Below, piece by piece: positions 1-10,699 of a DNA stretch of 64,000 bases. The stretch is from NCBI GenBank assembly GCA_917880885.1, contig OU862917.1, positions 55,875,227 to 55,939,226 of the forward strand. Reading direction: 5' to 3'. Origin of the DNA: Limnephilus marmoratus (Eukaryota; Arthropoda; Insecta; Trichoptera; Limnephilidae). Within the stretch, counting starts at the first letter, position 1; each line of letters opens with the position of its first letter. The notes under the pieces were generated by a model, which searched no databases, was not told the origin of the DNA, and was given only the letters and a program-made list of their open reading frames with translations. The translations under genes were made by a program, and so were the position numbers.

Positions 1-2
1 TG

Positions 3-409
3 ACATTTTTAGTTGATATTAGAAATACGCCTTCAATGTCTACGGGCATTGAGCCTAGTACATTAATGTTGGGTAGGAAGATTAGATCAATTTTTAATAC
101 GATTATTCCAATAGTGGATAATGTTGAGAGTCAAGGTTTTAAAGGAATTGACAACACGGTTAAAAACAAAATGTTATTGAGCCAGCATAAACAGAAAAGT
201 ATTATAGAGGAAGAAAATTTAAAAAGTACTTTGAGGTTGGTTCTAAAGTTTTAACCAGGGATTTAAGAAGTAATGATAATAAATGGATTTTAGGAAAAAT
301 TTTTAAAAGATTGGGGAATAGGATTTATTTAGTTAAAATTATGTCTACGGGACAAATTTGGAAACGCCACCATGATCAGATTTCAGAGAGGAAGGTTAGG
401 TGGGGGGAG
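3..409 (+). pseudogene. Ty3/gypsy retrotransposon Pol, integrase C-terminal end (frameshifted)
   Basis: This is the tail of an integrase, the enzyme that inserts the retrotransposon cDNA. From base 3 the frame reads TFLVDIRNTPSMSTGIEPS and then LMLGRK, the well known end of the gypsy integrase core (RNTPH..TG..P..L..GR). After a shift near 220-238 the next frame gives GSKVLTRD, W.LGKI and then GQIWKRHHDQI, which matches the small C-terminal beta-barrel of these integrases (G..Y.V....G..W.RH.DQ). The rest of Pol lies left of the window. The single frame break in an A-rich run near 220-238 makes it a pseudogene. The end runs straight into a G-rich tract and the LTR at 410. The family assignment is solid; the exact clade is not. 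Confidence 0.85.
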
Positions 410-829
410 TGTGACAGGTCTGATGATTTGCTGGACCTGGGTCCACTCTCGGATGTGGACATGACCAAATTTCCTAATTCCTCTAATTTTTGCAGGTCAC
501 CTACACCATGGGAGGGGAGGTTACGCCCTCGAGGTCAACGCCCACGCTACACGTGAAGATCAAGAATAATTACATATGCTTACTGGATTGAAATATTTAA
601 ATATTTGCATTGTATAAATTTGAGTATGAGATATTTATGTAATTAGGATTTAAGTGTGGGGGTGTGACGTATGTGTATGAGGGTGACGGCATGAGAGCGA
701 GATAGCGAGTATGGGAAGTATAAAAGGGATGTACCCGCTATTGAGCGCTCTCTCCATATTAACCTGGCAACCAATAAACATTGTAACATTAATAGATGTT
801 ATTACTACCCGATCCAGACAGACACCACA
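410..829 (+). repeat. 3' LTR of the Ty3/gypsy element
   Basis: A purine tract (AGGTGGGGGGAG) ends at 409 and is followed by TGTGACAGG, the usual polypurine-tract/LTR junction. Inside are a TATA-like box (TATAAAAGGG, about 720) and an AATAAA at 773-778. The block ends in CACCACA at 829, giving near-complementary TGTGA/CCACA ends. The right border is supported independently: coding sequence of an unrelated LINE resumes in frame at 830. The 5' LTR and the second target duplication lie outside the window. Confidence 0.75.
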
Positions 830-1261
830 ATATTTAAAATGGTGATAATCTATTGATAGGAGTGGGTCATTTGAGAGTTCTACAGATATTTTAGGATAGT
901 TTGAAAAAGCTAAATCTAATATGCTATTGTTATTATATATAAAATTAAGCTGGTGAAAGTTTAGAAAGTTTACCATGACCAAAACTTAATGCGCACGATC
1001 GTTTTCACTTCCGTTTGTGATGAGACCACAGTTGTTTGCTTTCCATGTTAGGTTTGGTAAGTTATAATCTCCAAGGATAACAATTTTCGAGTGAGAATAT
1101 TTTGAGGAAATTGTTTCGATGTCTTCACACTGGTTTCTGTACGTTTGAGGGTCAGAAAGTGGTGGTAGATGGGCCGTTCCAAATATAATTTTCTCGAGAG
1201 GAGTCGTTACTTGCACAAAGAGATGTTCAATGTTATTGTGTTTCGTGGTTAATTTTGGTTG
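830..1261 (-). pseudogene. LINE endonuclease domain fragment, interrupted by the gypsy element
   Basis: On the minus strand this reads as the second half of an apurinic-type (EEP) endonuclease of a Jockey/CR1-like LINE. IEHLFVQV is followed by IIFGTAHLPP, then the hallmark ILGDYNLPNLTW (GD.N.P..W) and NNNSILDLAFSN, ending LLSIDYHHF where the gypsy LTR begins. A frameshift near 983 separates the two readable halves, and a stop lies at 1262-1264. The reverse transcriptase part would be expected left of the window, beyond the inserted gypsy element. The clade cannot be told from this piece. Confidence 0.8.
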
Positions 1262-1592
1262 TTAACTAAAATAAAGAATATATTACGAATCCGGAACAAC
1301 ATGGTGTGTTGAGTTCTAACAGCGCCGATATGCTCCTTCCCGTGGGCTTGATTATTCCGAACCAAAGTTTGTGCAGACCGGCCACGATCATCTTTGCTGC
1401 TAGTGATGGGACAAAAGCTCTTCACCACTCGTGCTGTACTTCATCACATTCGGGGTTGGATGGTACAGATGTAAACAACCGGTTACAAACGGTTAGTTTC
1501 AAAAGGCGACGTCACTCAGAAACGCGGTCCTACTCGCATGCATTACAGTGTGGCAACTGAAAAGTCAAATTACGAGTACTTCCTGTAATATT
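1262..1592. other. Unassigned stretch
   Basis: No recognisable gene. The open frame at 1306-1560 (+) has no family motif and its composition is compatible with chance. A short symmetric piece (ACCGGTTACAAACGGTTAG) lies near 1479-1497. Confidence 0.4.
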
Positions 1593-1862
1593 ATTGTTAT
1601 GTCTGCCCTTTCCTCGGCAGGTAGTAATTATGAAATACGGTTCTTTGAATATAAAAGTGTTTATTTACTGGAATAACCTAGCTGGTTAGCTACGACTGTT
1701 TACTATTCGGGGGTAGGTAAATCTCTGGAGCCTTGCCACGGGAGCTCGTACAGTATATCTCCGAGACTGCTTCTTGTACGCCAATGCCATCTGGCGAGCT
1801 ATGGTGCAAGCTACATGCTTACCGCCATCTATCGTATTCTTTCCATATGAAATACTTAATTA
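1593..1862 (-). repeat. 3' LTR of the short LTR element
   Basis: Begins (plus strand) ATTGTTATGTCTGCCC and ends AATACTTAATTA. It differs from the copy at 2364 by only a few bases (for example TATGAAAT against TATTTAAAT), which implies a fairly recent insertion. Confidence 0.75.
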
Positions 1863-2352
1863 GTTAAGTTAAGAGATCCGGAGAGATGGCAAAACGGTGG
1901 TATTCTACCCGATTCCATAACTCCCAACAAATAAATCGGCAAAGAAAAATCAACAAGAAAACAATAACAAATAATCCCTCTCAAAGAATCAAAAATACTT
2001 ATCTCAGGAACTCTTCTGGTCTCCCTCTGGGTTTTATCCTTGTCTTCTGATTAATCCAATGATCCGATTCGTCCTTGAAACTATTAACCCAATGATCCGT
2101 TTTGACCTTGAAACTTCTGATTAATCCAATGATCCACAACCAGATCGCCTCCTTGCGGTATTTCACTTCTGTTCCTAAAACAAAAATCTTCTTAACCAGT
2201 CCGTAGCCACGGAACCAAATGCTCCTTAATCTCGAGCAGAATCTCTTCCGATTCCTTGCCAAAACTGCAAGTCACTCCAGCAGTGACTTAGTCCTCCGTG
2301 TCCAGCACCAATTATTATTCGCACGCGTAACTTTCACACAATTATACTTATA

Positions 2353-2363
2353 CGGCTGCGCCA
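2353..2363 (-). other. Primer binding site
   Basis: Minus strand TGGCGCAGCCG directly follows the LTR end. It begins with TGG, complementary to the CCA end of a tRNA, and matches the common insect site TGGCGCAGTCG with one change. Confidence 0.65.
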
Positions 2364-2634
2364 ATTGTTATGTCTGCCCTTTCCTCGGCAGGTAGTAATT
2401 ATTTAAATACGGTTCTTTGAATATAAAAGTGTTTATTTACTGGAATAACCTAGCTGGTTAGCTACGACTGTTTACTATTCGGGGGTAGGTAAATCTCTGG
2501 AGCCTTGCCACGGGAGCTCGTACAGTATATCTCCGAGACTGCTTCTTGTACGCCAATGCCATCTGGCGAGCTATGGTGCAAGCTACATGCTTACCGCCAT
2601 CTATCGTATTCTTTCCATATGAAATACTTAATTA
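2364..2634 (-). repeat. 5' LTR of the short LTR element
   Basis: Second copy of the 270 bp repeat, with the AATAAA (minus sense) near its inner end next to the primer binding site. No clear target duplication could be matched outside the two copies. Confidence 0.75.
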
Positions 2635-2639
2635 CTCTA

Positions 2640-3790
2640 CATCACAATTATAAAGTAATAAAATGTATTATTTATCATCGGATCATTTCTAAAACGTCGT
2701 TTACGTCTTAATCAAATGGGGAATGACAAAAGAAGGGAAGAATAATTGTCATAAACTGAGGAAACATACCGACATGGAAACATATTCTCTCCTTCGTGCT
2801 GTGGAATACAGTGATGAAATAAACACTTTAAAAAATCTTATCTCGCCAAGATACATATGCACCACTCGCCATAAGAAGGGGATGAGAAATAATGAAAGGA
2901 CGAAATAAAAAATAAAAAAAATTTAAATAATAATTAAAATATCTGAATGGCGATAGGTGAGTTACAAGGGTGATATTGAGAGCATCTCCCATACTGAATA
3001 TCATCCACATCTTATTACATTCATCAAATTACACGTAAGTTGAAGAAACCGAACATTCCTCCGAAATACAGATAAATCTACCAGGGTGGCATAAAAGAGG
3101 CGAGAAAAGTTCCCAGAACAGTAATTTGACCCGTTCAACCGCCGACAATGCCGCTAGTAGTTGCCAGTATAGTACGTGGCACGTGACAGTTCCACTGCTA
3201 TTGGTGTTAGCCTGGAGGGGAGGCGGGGTGGGTGGCTGCCTCCAGGCAATATTCACATTCAAGTGGATATCCACTGACAACTTACCCCTAACAAGAAAGC
3301 TTTCAAGTAGCAACATACCCACGTCAATTATTATTGAGATTAGATTTTAGATTTACTTCAATCAACTTTTGCAGGTGTGCTAGGGGTAGAAAACAGCAAA
3401 TGGAAAACAAAATTTAATCGAAAAGGGTTTCTAATGGTTTCTTCGTAAGGAAAAACGAATAGTGAAAATTAATATAAGTAAGAATTGACACGTAAGAAAC
3501 CGTGGACAAAAAAATTACAATGAGCGGTGATTAATTAGTTTAATTGTAAAAACATAAATACGTAATACAAAAAAAAAATATTTTGAAATAGGTAGATAAT
3601 TACAACGGTACAGTTACAGTTTAAACTTTTTCGAATTTCTATAATTTTAAAGTTATCTAATCGCAAACCCATTGTATTTATACGAACTAAAAAAAAATTA
3701 AATAAAAAAAGACAGAAAAACATTTCCAGTTTAGCAACCTCCTACTACCACCAAAGTAAGCGGAAAATGTTGCTTGAGTCGTAATGAAGG
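2640..3790. other. Unassigned AT-rich stretch
   Basis: No gene or repeat family recognised. Short open frames on both strands overlap each other near 3030-3350 and show no domain motif. Confidence 0.4.
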
Positions 3791-3796
3791 ACATAG

Positions 3797-3875
3797 CCAG
3801 CCGAGGAATCGAACACCCGACGCGACGCCTGGATGGGACCCAAACGCGATGCTCACTCATCCACTAACCGGTCAA
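3797..3875 (-). repeat. tRNA-like SINE head fragment
   Basis: Minus strand carries GTTCGATTCC, a good pol III B box, preceded at tRNA-like distance by a weak A box around TAGTGGATGAGTGAGC. The flanks do not form an acceptor stem, so it is not a functional tRNA. It is probably the head of a SINE; the body is not recognised. Confidence 0.5.
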
Positions 3876-4110
3876 AAAATAATAGGGGTCATAGGTCATA
3901 GGTCGCCGACCTCTAAGATGTGTAGAATGGTCAGTTCTTAACATAGAGGTCGGTGGTCCAATCTCTTTTCAATGTGACCAAGAGGCCATTTAATGGGCTA
4001 ATTCGATGGCAGGTCGCAAGTTTTGAAGAGTCATGATCTTCCCGTCCTTTCTCTTTCACATTTCTACGCTACCCCATTCCGTCCGGCCGCAAAGCGTCCA
4101 ACAATTAAAA

Positions 4111-4313
4111 TAACAGAGCGGTAAATACTCTCGGTATCACCCCGGTGAAAGACCATCTTTCGGACAGAACATTGCTTGATATGGGGCTTCGGCCGTATTT
4201 GGTTTGAAGTTCTGAAAAGTCAGGTACTTTCTGGCCTTCATCTTACGCATCTCCTCGCCTCCTTCACTCCTTTAAGCCACACAATTGGGGATTCCATGGT
4301 ACCACTGACTCAC
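4111..4313 (+). repeat. SINE-A, 5'-truncated copy
   Basis: Matches the body of the complete SINE at 40447-40868: landmarks GTATCACCCCGGTGAAAGACC, CATTGCTTGA and CACAATTGGGGATTCCATGG appear in the same order. The tRNA-like head and the poly(A) tail are missing. Divergence is clearly higher than in the 40447 copy. Confidence 0.65.
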
Positions 4314-4401
4314 TTTAATTATATTTATAGATAAATTGTATTTTTTATTTAAATGAAGACAATATTAGCGAAACTAAATCGAAAATCTGGAAACAGAAAA
4401 A

Positions 4402-4600
4402 TCAGATAAACATGTTGGCACCTCTGGGACCCGAAACCAGGACCTTAGGCTTTCCGACCTGCTTCTCTATCAACTGACCTAAGGTGTCCCTATCCAATTC
4501 GGTCATTTTTAACTGTACAATAACTCGACTAAGAACCACTAACATTATCTTCATTTTCTTAACGCATATTTTACTGGCTGCTATCTTTATGTATGATTGC
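4402..4600 (-). repeat. SINE-C, tRNA-like repeat copy 1
   Basis: On the minus strand a stretch resembling A box (TCAGTTGATAGAGAAG) and B box (GGTTTCGGGTCCC) is preceded by a segment that recurs at 54976-55135 (GAAAATGAAGATAATGTT). The shared order at two distant places identifies a dispersed tRNA-related repeat. The open frame across it is incidental. Confidence 0.6.
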
Positions 4601-4724
4601 AAGATTCAAACCCAAACTAAATGCTTTATAGTGTCTGGATAAATTCTTATCCATTTCATTTTTGATATACGACTTCTATTGACTTTTCTGCAAGTCTTGG
4701 ATGATTATTTATTTTTATTTTTAA

Positions 4725-4869
4725 TTAACTTCATGAGAAAAACCTCGAATTCTAATATTTAATTAAATGACGACAATATTAGCGAAACTCCCGATTTTCG
4801 ATTGAGTTTCTCTAATATTGTGTTCATTTAATTAAATATTACACTTTGAGGTTTTTCTCATAAAGTTAA
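4725..4869. repeat. Long palindrome (fold-back element)
   Basis: Two arms of about 65-70 bp face each other across CCGATTTTCGATT. The left arm contains ACAATATTAGCGAAACTC, the right arm GAGTTTCTCTAATATTGT, and the outer ends are TTAACTTCATGAGAAA / CTCATAAAGTTAA. A half copy of one arm lies at 4346-4385 (GACAATATTAGCGAAACT), so it is a dispersed fold-back family. Confidence 0.7.
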
Positions 4870-5699
4870 ATATAAAAAAAATATATTTTCTAATTCTCCA
4901 ATAATTTGTGATGAAAGCTCCTATAGATTATAGATAGAAGACCGGAATGATAACATATATTGTATTAAAATAACCCAAGCTAAAATTCATAGACTTCAGA
5001 AGACTTCAGACAAGTGAAACATTTAGGAAAACAAAATACCTATATGTCGACAAACTCCCAACGTCCTCCTAAAATTAGGAATATAAATTACAACATCGAC
5101 GCCTTACTACGATTGTTATTATTTTTATTAGTGGCTTATACAATTTATTGGTCGTCATCTATCTTAAATAGTCTCAACATTAAATCAAATCGACACCGCG
5201 GGGACTTTTAGTGCCGCGCTGGCTTCATTGCCATTGCCACAGTTACCTTTGCAAAAAGTTACCCCTGCCTACCCTGGACCAGGGCCGGCTGAGGACTTTT
5301 GTATGAAGTACAATATTCTATACAATAACTATAAATAAACATTTTTGTGTTGTTTTTGTTATGTGAATGTTGCTTGTTACATACGTGGGTTTATGTAGAG
5401 AGAGGTTTTACATTTTAAAGTTGTTTGATATCTTATCTATTGAGCTTCTTGACAAAAATACTTACAACATATGGGGCATGGAAAGGGTCATTCCGGGAAT
5501 CTATTTGAGATAGAAAGGCGAATGTTTGGGTGAGAAGTCAAAGTTTTCCAAAATTACCATCATAATCTCCGGCGTTCGGCACGAGATGCGGTTTACGTAA
5601 TCCGCAGGTTTTTACTGCTAGGCACTGCGGGCGGCTTTTCATTCGTCTTCGCCTTCATTTAGTATTGGTGACCATTTTATAAATCCAATAGGAACAGGT
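4870..5699. other. Unassigned stretch
   Basis: No gene recognised. GC content rises near 5205-5300 and 5570-5640 without a readable domain. AGGTTTTTACTGCTAGG at 5606 resembles the right end of the repeat at 54250-54470. Confidence 0.35.
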
Positions 5700-5955
5700 T
5701 CCAAAAATAACCCGTTCCTCGGATCCATTGTCATCCAGTGATAGCTAGTCACCGGGACAAAGACACCGGTACGGGCAATGACGTCATATGTAATATATAT
5801 CCGCGTGATACAACTAAGTACTACCGTCAATCTTTCCATATCCGGAACGATACTACAAATTCACTAATTCGTAGTACCTACCTACTTATACCTAGGGGGG
5901 CACATCCCCGTGCGACCTTCTAACGGAAGTAGCGCCATCTATTGACGAATTCTGA
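5700..5955 (-). repeat. Dispersed repeat G, copy 1
   Basis: Its reverse complement aligns along its length with 54250-54470: both contain ATGGCGCTACTTCCGTTAG, CCCCCTAGGTATAAGTA, TACTTAGTTGTATC, CATATGACGTCATTGCC and CCGGTGACTAGCTATCAC in that order. No protein or tRNA-like part is visible, so the class is unknown (SINE or MITE). Confidence 0.65.
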
Positions 5956-6954
5956 CTCAGCTGCGTACGTGAGCACTGGTCTAATAAGTGTTTTGTACAC
6001 TAATATTTTGGTTTTTCTGGACAAGATCCATCACAAGACATTAAATTTTAAAAGTACATAATATTCTTCAAATATCTGAATTAAAAACTAGAAATATTAT
6101 TTTTTTATCTGAGTTACGTTTATACTGGAATATCCACTATATACAATCACACTCCTTGACAGCAGAAGCAAGAAACACAATTGTTCCAGATACTACTGTA
6201 CCCAAATTAAGTCCCCTGTTTAGAATCCCCTGTCCCGGTCCCAATTCAGTTCTCTAGATTCCAACCTGCCATGTACTTTATTCCGCCACTCGGCCCATAA
6301 TGCTTCTTCACCCAAATTTATAGTTCAATTCGAACTGAAGTCGAGTGTGGAGTGGGGAGTGGGGGAAACGTTAGGGGTTGACTTCCATTTCTCAAATCCG
6401 TGACGAATGGGCCAACATTGAAACTAAATAAATACATAAATTAACATAATAGACGTGTATTATACATTGAACTAACCTAATATATGCATATTAGCATATA
6501 TCTTTCTTGTGTGTATCTAACCGGGCTGGAATAGTTTCGGCATAATGCGTAGACGTAATGTTTACACATAAAACACCGCGGCGTACATAATTTAAAATAA
6601 ATACGTGCTCTCGAATGTTTGCAAAGTTTGCGGAATACCATTTCTGCGTACGAAGAGGTAAAGTTTCTGAATATTATCTGATAATATTTGCTTTGCGAAG
6701 GTTTTTTATCTTGTCCGCGATATTGTAACAATATTAAATGGCATGTTTTCAATGTACTTTAAAAAAATCTTATCTACGGCAAGAATAGTTTCGCATATTG
6801 GATGTCGTATAACGGTATCCGTTAACAGCATAAACCCGATTCTCGCCGCTTTTGGATTCTTTTGACATCCCTCTAAGCGGTTGGAAGCCATATTCAGCTG
6901 ATATCTATGGGAAATGTTCGCCCACATATCATAAAAGTGATTGAAAAATGCGCT
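5956..6954. other. Unassigned AT-rich stretch
   Basis: No gene or known repeat recognised. Two short minus frames (6477-6927) have no recognisable motif. Confidence 0.35.
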
Positions 6955-7780
6955 CCGTCAGAGGCCGTTATGTGATAGCAGATAGCGGGAGCGAAGTGAA
7001 GAGCGGGGCGGGGGGGGGGGGGGGGTAGCGGCCATATAAGCTTATCAGGACATTACGGGGAGGGAGAAGCAATCACCCGTCCCGGCTTTATCACCCGGGG
7101 CATAAAACCAACATGGCGGCCCCTCGGCCCCAATGGCCCTCGGTGAAATGTCAATGTCTTCCGGCGTAGGCATATCGTCCCTTTGGGAAAGTCGTAAAGA
7201 TCAAAATGGCTCGTCGCCATCCGCGCACCTCCTCGCCGGAACAAGGAGCGGAGCTCGCGGCCGCGCCGGGAAAAGCGACCGTACGGCGGCGCGCTAAGGA
7301 CATTATGCGCGGGGGAGGCCTCCCACATGTTATATCCTACTCAGTTATCCTCGTGTAGCTGGGAAGGGCAACAAAATAACTGCCCGGGGCTCAGAAGCTC
7401 GCTTCCACAAGGGCGTAACTCGCGTGGCAGACCGGAGCGGTCGGCGCCATAATGTTACAAGTCCCGTTAGGTTCTGCAGATGGCCGAGCTAGAAGGACGT
7501 AACCGCCTAGAGAAAGGAAAACTGATTTAGAGCGTTTGTGTATCGAGGACCGTCGCGAAGGAATCAAGGGTAAATGTGGATTTATGTAACGGCGTGTGGG
7601 TATGTGAAGTTTGTGGGGTGGAAGGGTTGGTGTGGGGGGTGGCCCACCTGCCTTGCTACCAGAGGGTAGGTGGTTGGTTGTTAGGGCCGGGCCGCCATGT
7701 GACATGTCCTTTGTTCGATTGTGCGGGCCGTAATTAGATATAGTTTCCCGCGCGTGCGGCACAACAGGCACTACAGGCAC
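6955..7780. promoter_or_regulatory. CpG-rich block, candidate promoter or regulatory region
   Basis: This block is much richer in G, C and CpG than its surroundings and starts beside a 16-G run (7010-7025). It includes GGAGCTCGCGGCCGCGCCGG and GTACGGCGGCGCGC. It contains no TE motif. A 183-codon minus frame (7391-7942) runs through the right half; it is proline- and serine-rich and unlike any family I know, and stop-free frames are expected where GC is high. A CpG cluster in an AT-rich insect genome may mark an unmethylated promoter or a non-coding regulatory element. That is inference: no splice pattern or start site can be demonstrated. Confidence 0.3.
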
Positions 7781-8166
7781 GCCAGCAGCGGCCAGACAAA
7801 CATTCCGACAACTTCTCGTGACACCAATTCGGATAAGCTCCGCAATTAAAGTACGAATTGAAATCTTGGTTATCTCGACTCCAATTATACACTCACAAAT
7901 CGCACAATACAAATCAGAAGATATACGTAGGTACATACGCACTAAAAATAATTAGTAAACGAGAACAGTTTCTCTTTACAAATTAATTAATCTAAAATCC
8001 CTCCTAATTCATTTTATAAATGGCACAGACAAAAACCGAAATTAGAACGTAAACTTAGCGCAAACTCGTGAAAAGTCACGGGATACTTTGAATTATTGAT
8101 ACATCAATTCCGATTTTAAAAGGGAAAATTCTTAAAATTTTCGGTTAAAATGTGTTATAATAGGTA

Positions 8167-8386
8167 AGCTCATGGGGTGAGGTTTGTCTAGGTCTTGGAG
8201 GCGGATGACCAGGACACACTGAACCCCAGATTCCTACCCACCCCATAAACCTTTATCCTTCCCAGAACTATCCTCTCCTTCCTTTCTTTAAAAAATACCC
8301 TCCACACAGCATCCCCAAAGATGACATAGGCCCTGAGTGAAATTATTTTCCTCAGGGCCTCCTGTGTGGAGCTCATGTACAAAAAT
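8167..8386 (+). repeat. SINE-B, 5'-truncated copy with 3' hairpin
   Basis: Sense strand ends in AGGGCCTCCTGTGTGGAGC, then CATGTACAAAAA. The last 80 bases form two nested stems: outer CTCCACACAG/CTGTGTGGAG and inner GGCCCTGAG/CTCAGGGCC. Upstream landmarks CATGGGGTGAGGTTTGTC and GGCGGATGACCAGGACACA are shared with the copies at 18832 and 41926. The 5' part is missing. Confidence 0.75.
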
Positions 8387-8754
8387 GCTACGAATTCTTG
8401 ACATAATAAATTCCAATTTCGAAAATTAAATTTAAATTCAAAACAAATCCGAGTACATTGAACCAGAGTTACGTCAAAGACAGACGATAGAAATTAGTTT
8501 GTTTGATAATAACATAATTGAAAAATATTAATCCACTAGTCAAACACATTTTTTTACTGAACATTGGCAACACCTTAACAACATACATGAATTTATAAAA
8601 AAATAAGGAGAAAATTAAACTTTTTTTTTTAAAAGGGACAGCAATTTATTAAGTTGCTCATAATGCCATGCTTTAAAATATGAAATGTAGTTATATCCAC
8701 CAATATATTTATCAATACATTATATTTTTTACGTTTTAAGTTATTTATTAATTT

Positions 8755-8990
8755 TTATTTTTACCCTTTACACACGAGTTTTTAATTCTCGTGAAGGTAA
8801 AAATGTCTTGTTTATAATTTGAAATATATAAACTAGACATATTTACCTACCTTCACGAGAATTAAAAACTCGTGCGAAAAGGGGAAAAAATAAAATTTAA
8901 AAAATATAATAATAATTTTTATTTTTTCCCCTTTTCACACGAGTTTTTATGTCTCGTAAAGGTAAATATGTCTAGTTTATAATTTGAAAT
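8755..8990. repeat. Three-arm fold-back repeat
   Basis: The same 60-70 bp segment occurs three times in alternating orientation. The forward copies start near 8760 and 8925, the reversed copy ends near 8885. Markers are CACGAGTTTTTAATTCTCGT, its inverse ACGAGAATTAAAAACTCGTG, and GACATATTTACC / GGTAAATATGTC. Each pair can form a long hairpin. No coding content. Confidence 0.7.
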
Positions 8991-8999
8991 ATATGTTAT

Positions 9000-10580
9000 C
9001 ATGTTAATTTAAGTACCTTTATGATTGTAATTAAAAAATAAAAAATAAAAAATTGAATTAGATTTAACCCCTGAAGCCTTTAACATTTTGCAATTTACTG
9101 CTCTTAGGAGAACTTTCAGAATACAGATTCGGCGGAAAATATGTTCGCATTATATTCGATTTAAGATAAAATCACTGTTTTTGAACGAATTTCAAAATAA
9201 CTTCTTGTTAACAAATGAAAGACGATTTTAGATTTTAGAATAACAAATTGAGAGAAGAAATTAAAACTAGTAAAATTTGGAGTAGAAAAGTTTTTAGAGT
9301 CACTTACTATAAAACTAAAAAACCTAATTAATTAGATAAAAGTGTTATAACAGTTAGTGTCCCTTTACTATTTCCTATCTGAAAAAAATATTTTGCAAAC
9401 CTTAAAAAATATTTTTCAAATACAAAATGTCGTTCCATAGAATTATTTCAAAATTTTCGGGAGTTTTCATGGTAAAAATTTTAAAGCAAACTGAAAGCGC
9501 ATTATTTTTTTTTTGTTTTTAACACTATTAAAACCATGTTTCTCACTGTAATACAAAATGAGATATCAAAACTTTTACGAGACTGTGTCAGGCTGGGAGA
9601 AATATATCCCAAAAATACTACTGTGAGGAATATCTCCCTAAATTGCCCAAGGGGTTAAAAATACAGTCAATTATTTATTTTAAAATGAGAATACATATTA
9701 TGTAAGCCTTTCAAAATAAATATCAAACCTAGTCGTGACACAAAAAAACTATTTCTGGTGAAGGAAATTTACGAAATGAATTAGAGAAAAATTATTATGC
9801 ACTAATCTTTTTCAAGCACTTTTGAGCTGATAATTCACCATAAAAAGTAGCTTTAATCTTTTACCTACGCACAATTATATGGTTCGCTTTTAGAAATAAA
9901 ATAGATCTAATTATAAATACGTGGAAAGCACTATGTCAATTTTCGATTTCCCTGTAATCCATTAGAAATTAATCCAATAGGACATTTTGAATATCGACAC
10001 CTTCATCAAATAGGCTCAATAGTGATATTGCCAGGGACGGGGGATAATAAAATGTTTACAAAGGATTCGCAGAAGCGTGAGTCCAATTACTATGGATAGA
10101 AGCAAAGTTTTTACCTCTAGCTAAAGGTAAAGTGCCTTCTAACAAATATTTACAATTTTCGGTTACATGGAACTCAAGACAACTACGTAAATTTTTTTTT
10201 TACTTTGTTTTATGAACTTGCCTTTAAATAATTTGTCATAACTTTAGTTCTACTACATACAATAACTTGTTAACAAAAAATATACAAATAATTTACTGTG
10301 GGTACAGTGCTGCACGTACAAGTTGTCGAAAAAGGAGGACACTGTCGACTATGACGTAACGGTAGTAGATGTGGTTGCCAGATTAAAATATAAAGATATG
10401 CCTTAGTTCATGCTTACGCCACCGCAAACTTATAACTGTAGCACTGTATCTACCAGATTAATGAAGTTAATATACATAAAATATACATTAAAAATTAAAT
10501 CATGAAACTAAGCGTTAAATTAAATTAAATTCAGCATTAAATGATTATTCTTGTAGGGTGTTGGGTGTTAGAGTGATTTT
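9000..10580. other. Unassigned AT-rich stretch
   Basis: About 1.6 kb without a long open frame, recognisable TE domain or tRNA-like motif. Only low-complexity A/T runs are seen. Confidence 0.4.
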
Positions 10581-10581
10581 T

Positions 10582-10616
10582 TGTGAATAACGCAAAAGAG
10601 TCCCAACTGTCCGAAG
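10582..10616 (-). repeat. SINE-A 3'-terminal fragment
   Basis: GTGAATAACGCAAAAGAG and TCCCAACTGTCC match the inverted 3' end of SINE-A as seen at 53594 (GTGAATACCGCAAAAGAG). Only the last 35 bp or so are present. Confidence 0.5.
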
Positions 10617-10699
10617 TAATTGACATTTTTTTTTAATTACTTATTAACCAAGATATTACAATATAATATTTTAAATAATATATCAAAAAAGAATATACA

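Larger units (their letters stand above)
1593..2634 (-). mobile_element. Short LTR retrotransposon, internally deleted or TRIM-like
   Basis: Two almost identical direct repeats of about 270 bp flank a 501 bp centre. Read on the minus strand, the right repeat is followed after its terminal AACAAT by TGGCGCAGCCG, a primer binding site of the type used by many insect gypsy-group elements (TGGCGCAGTCGG). The minus orientation also places AATAAA near the end of each LTR. The centre is far too short for gag-pol and contains an 87-codon minus frame (1999-2262), possibly leader or gag remnant, with a repeated TTAATCCAATGATCC motif. No polypurine tract is evident next to the left LTR, so mobility by helper proteins is inferred, not shown. 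Confidence 0.7.

Noticed and set aside
7391..7942. 183-codon minus frame as a protein-coding gene
   Set aside because: Lies in GC-rich DNA where stop codons are rare, low-complexity Pro/Ser content, no recognised domain, no supporting splice or start context.
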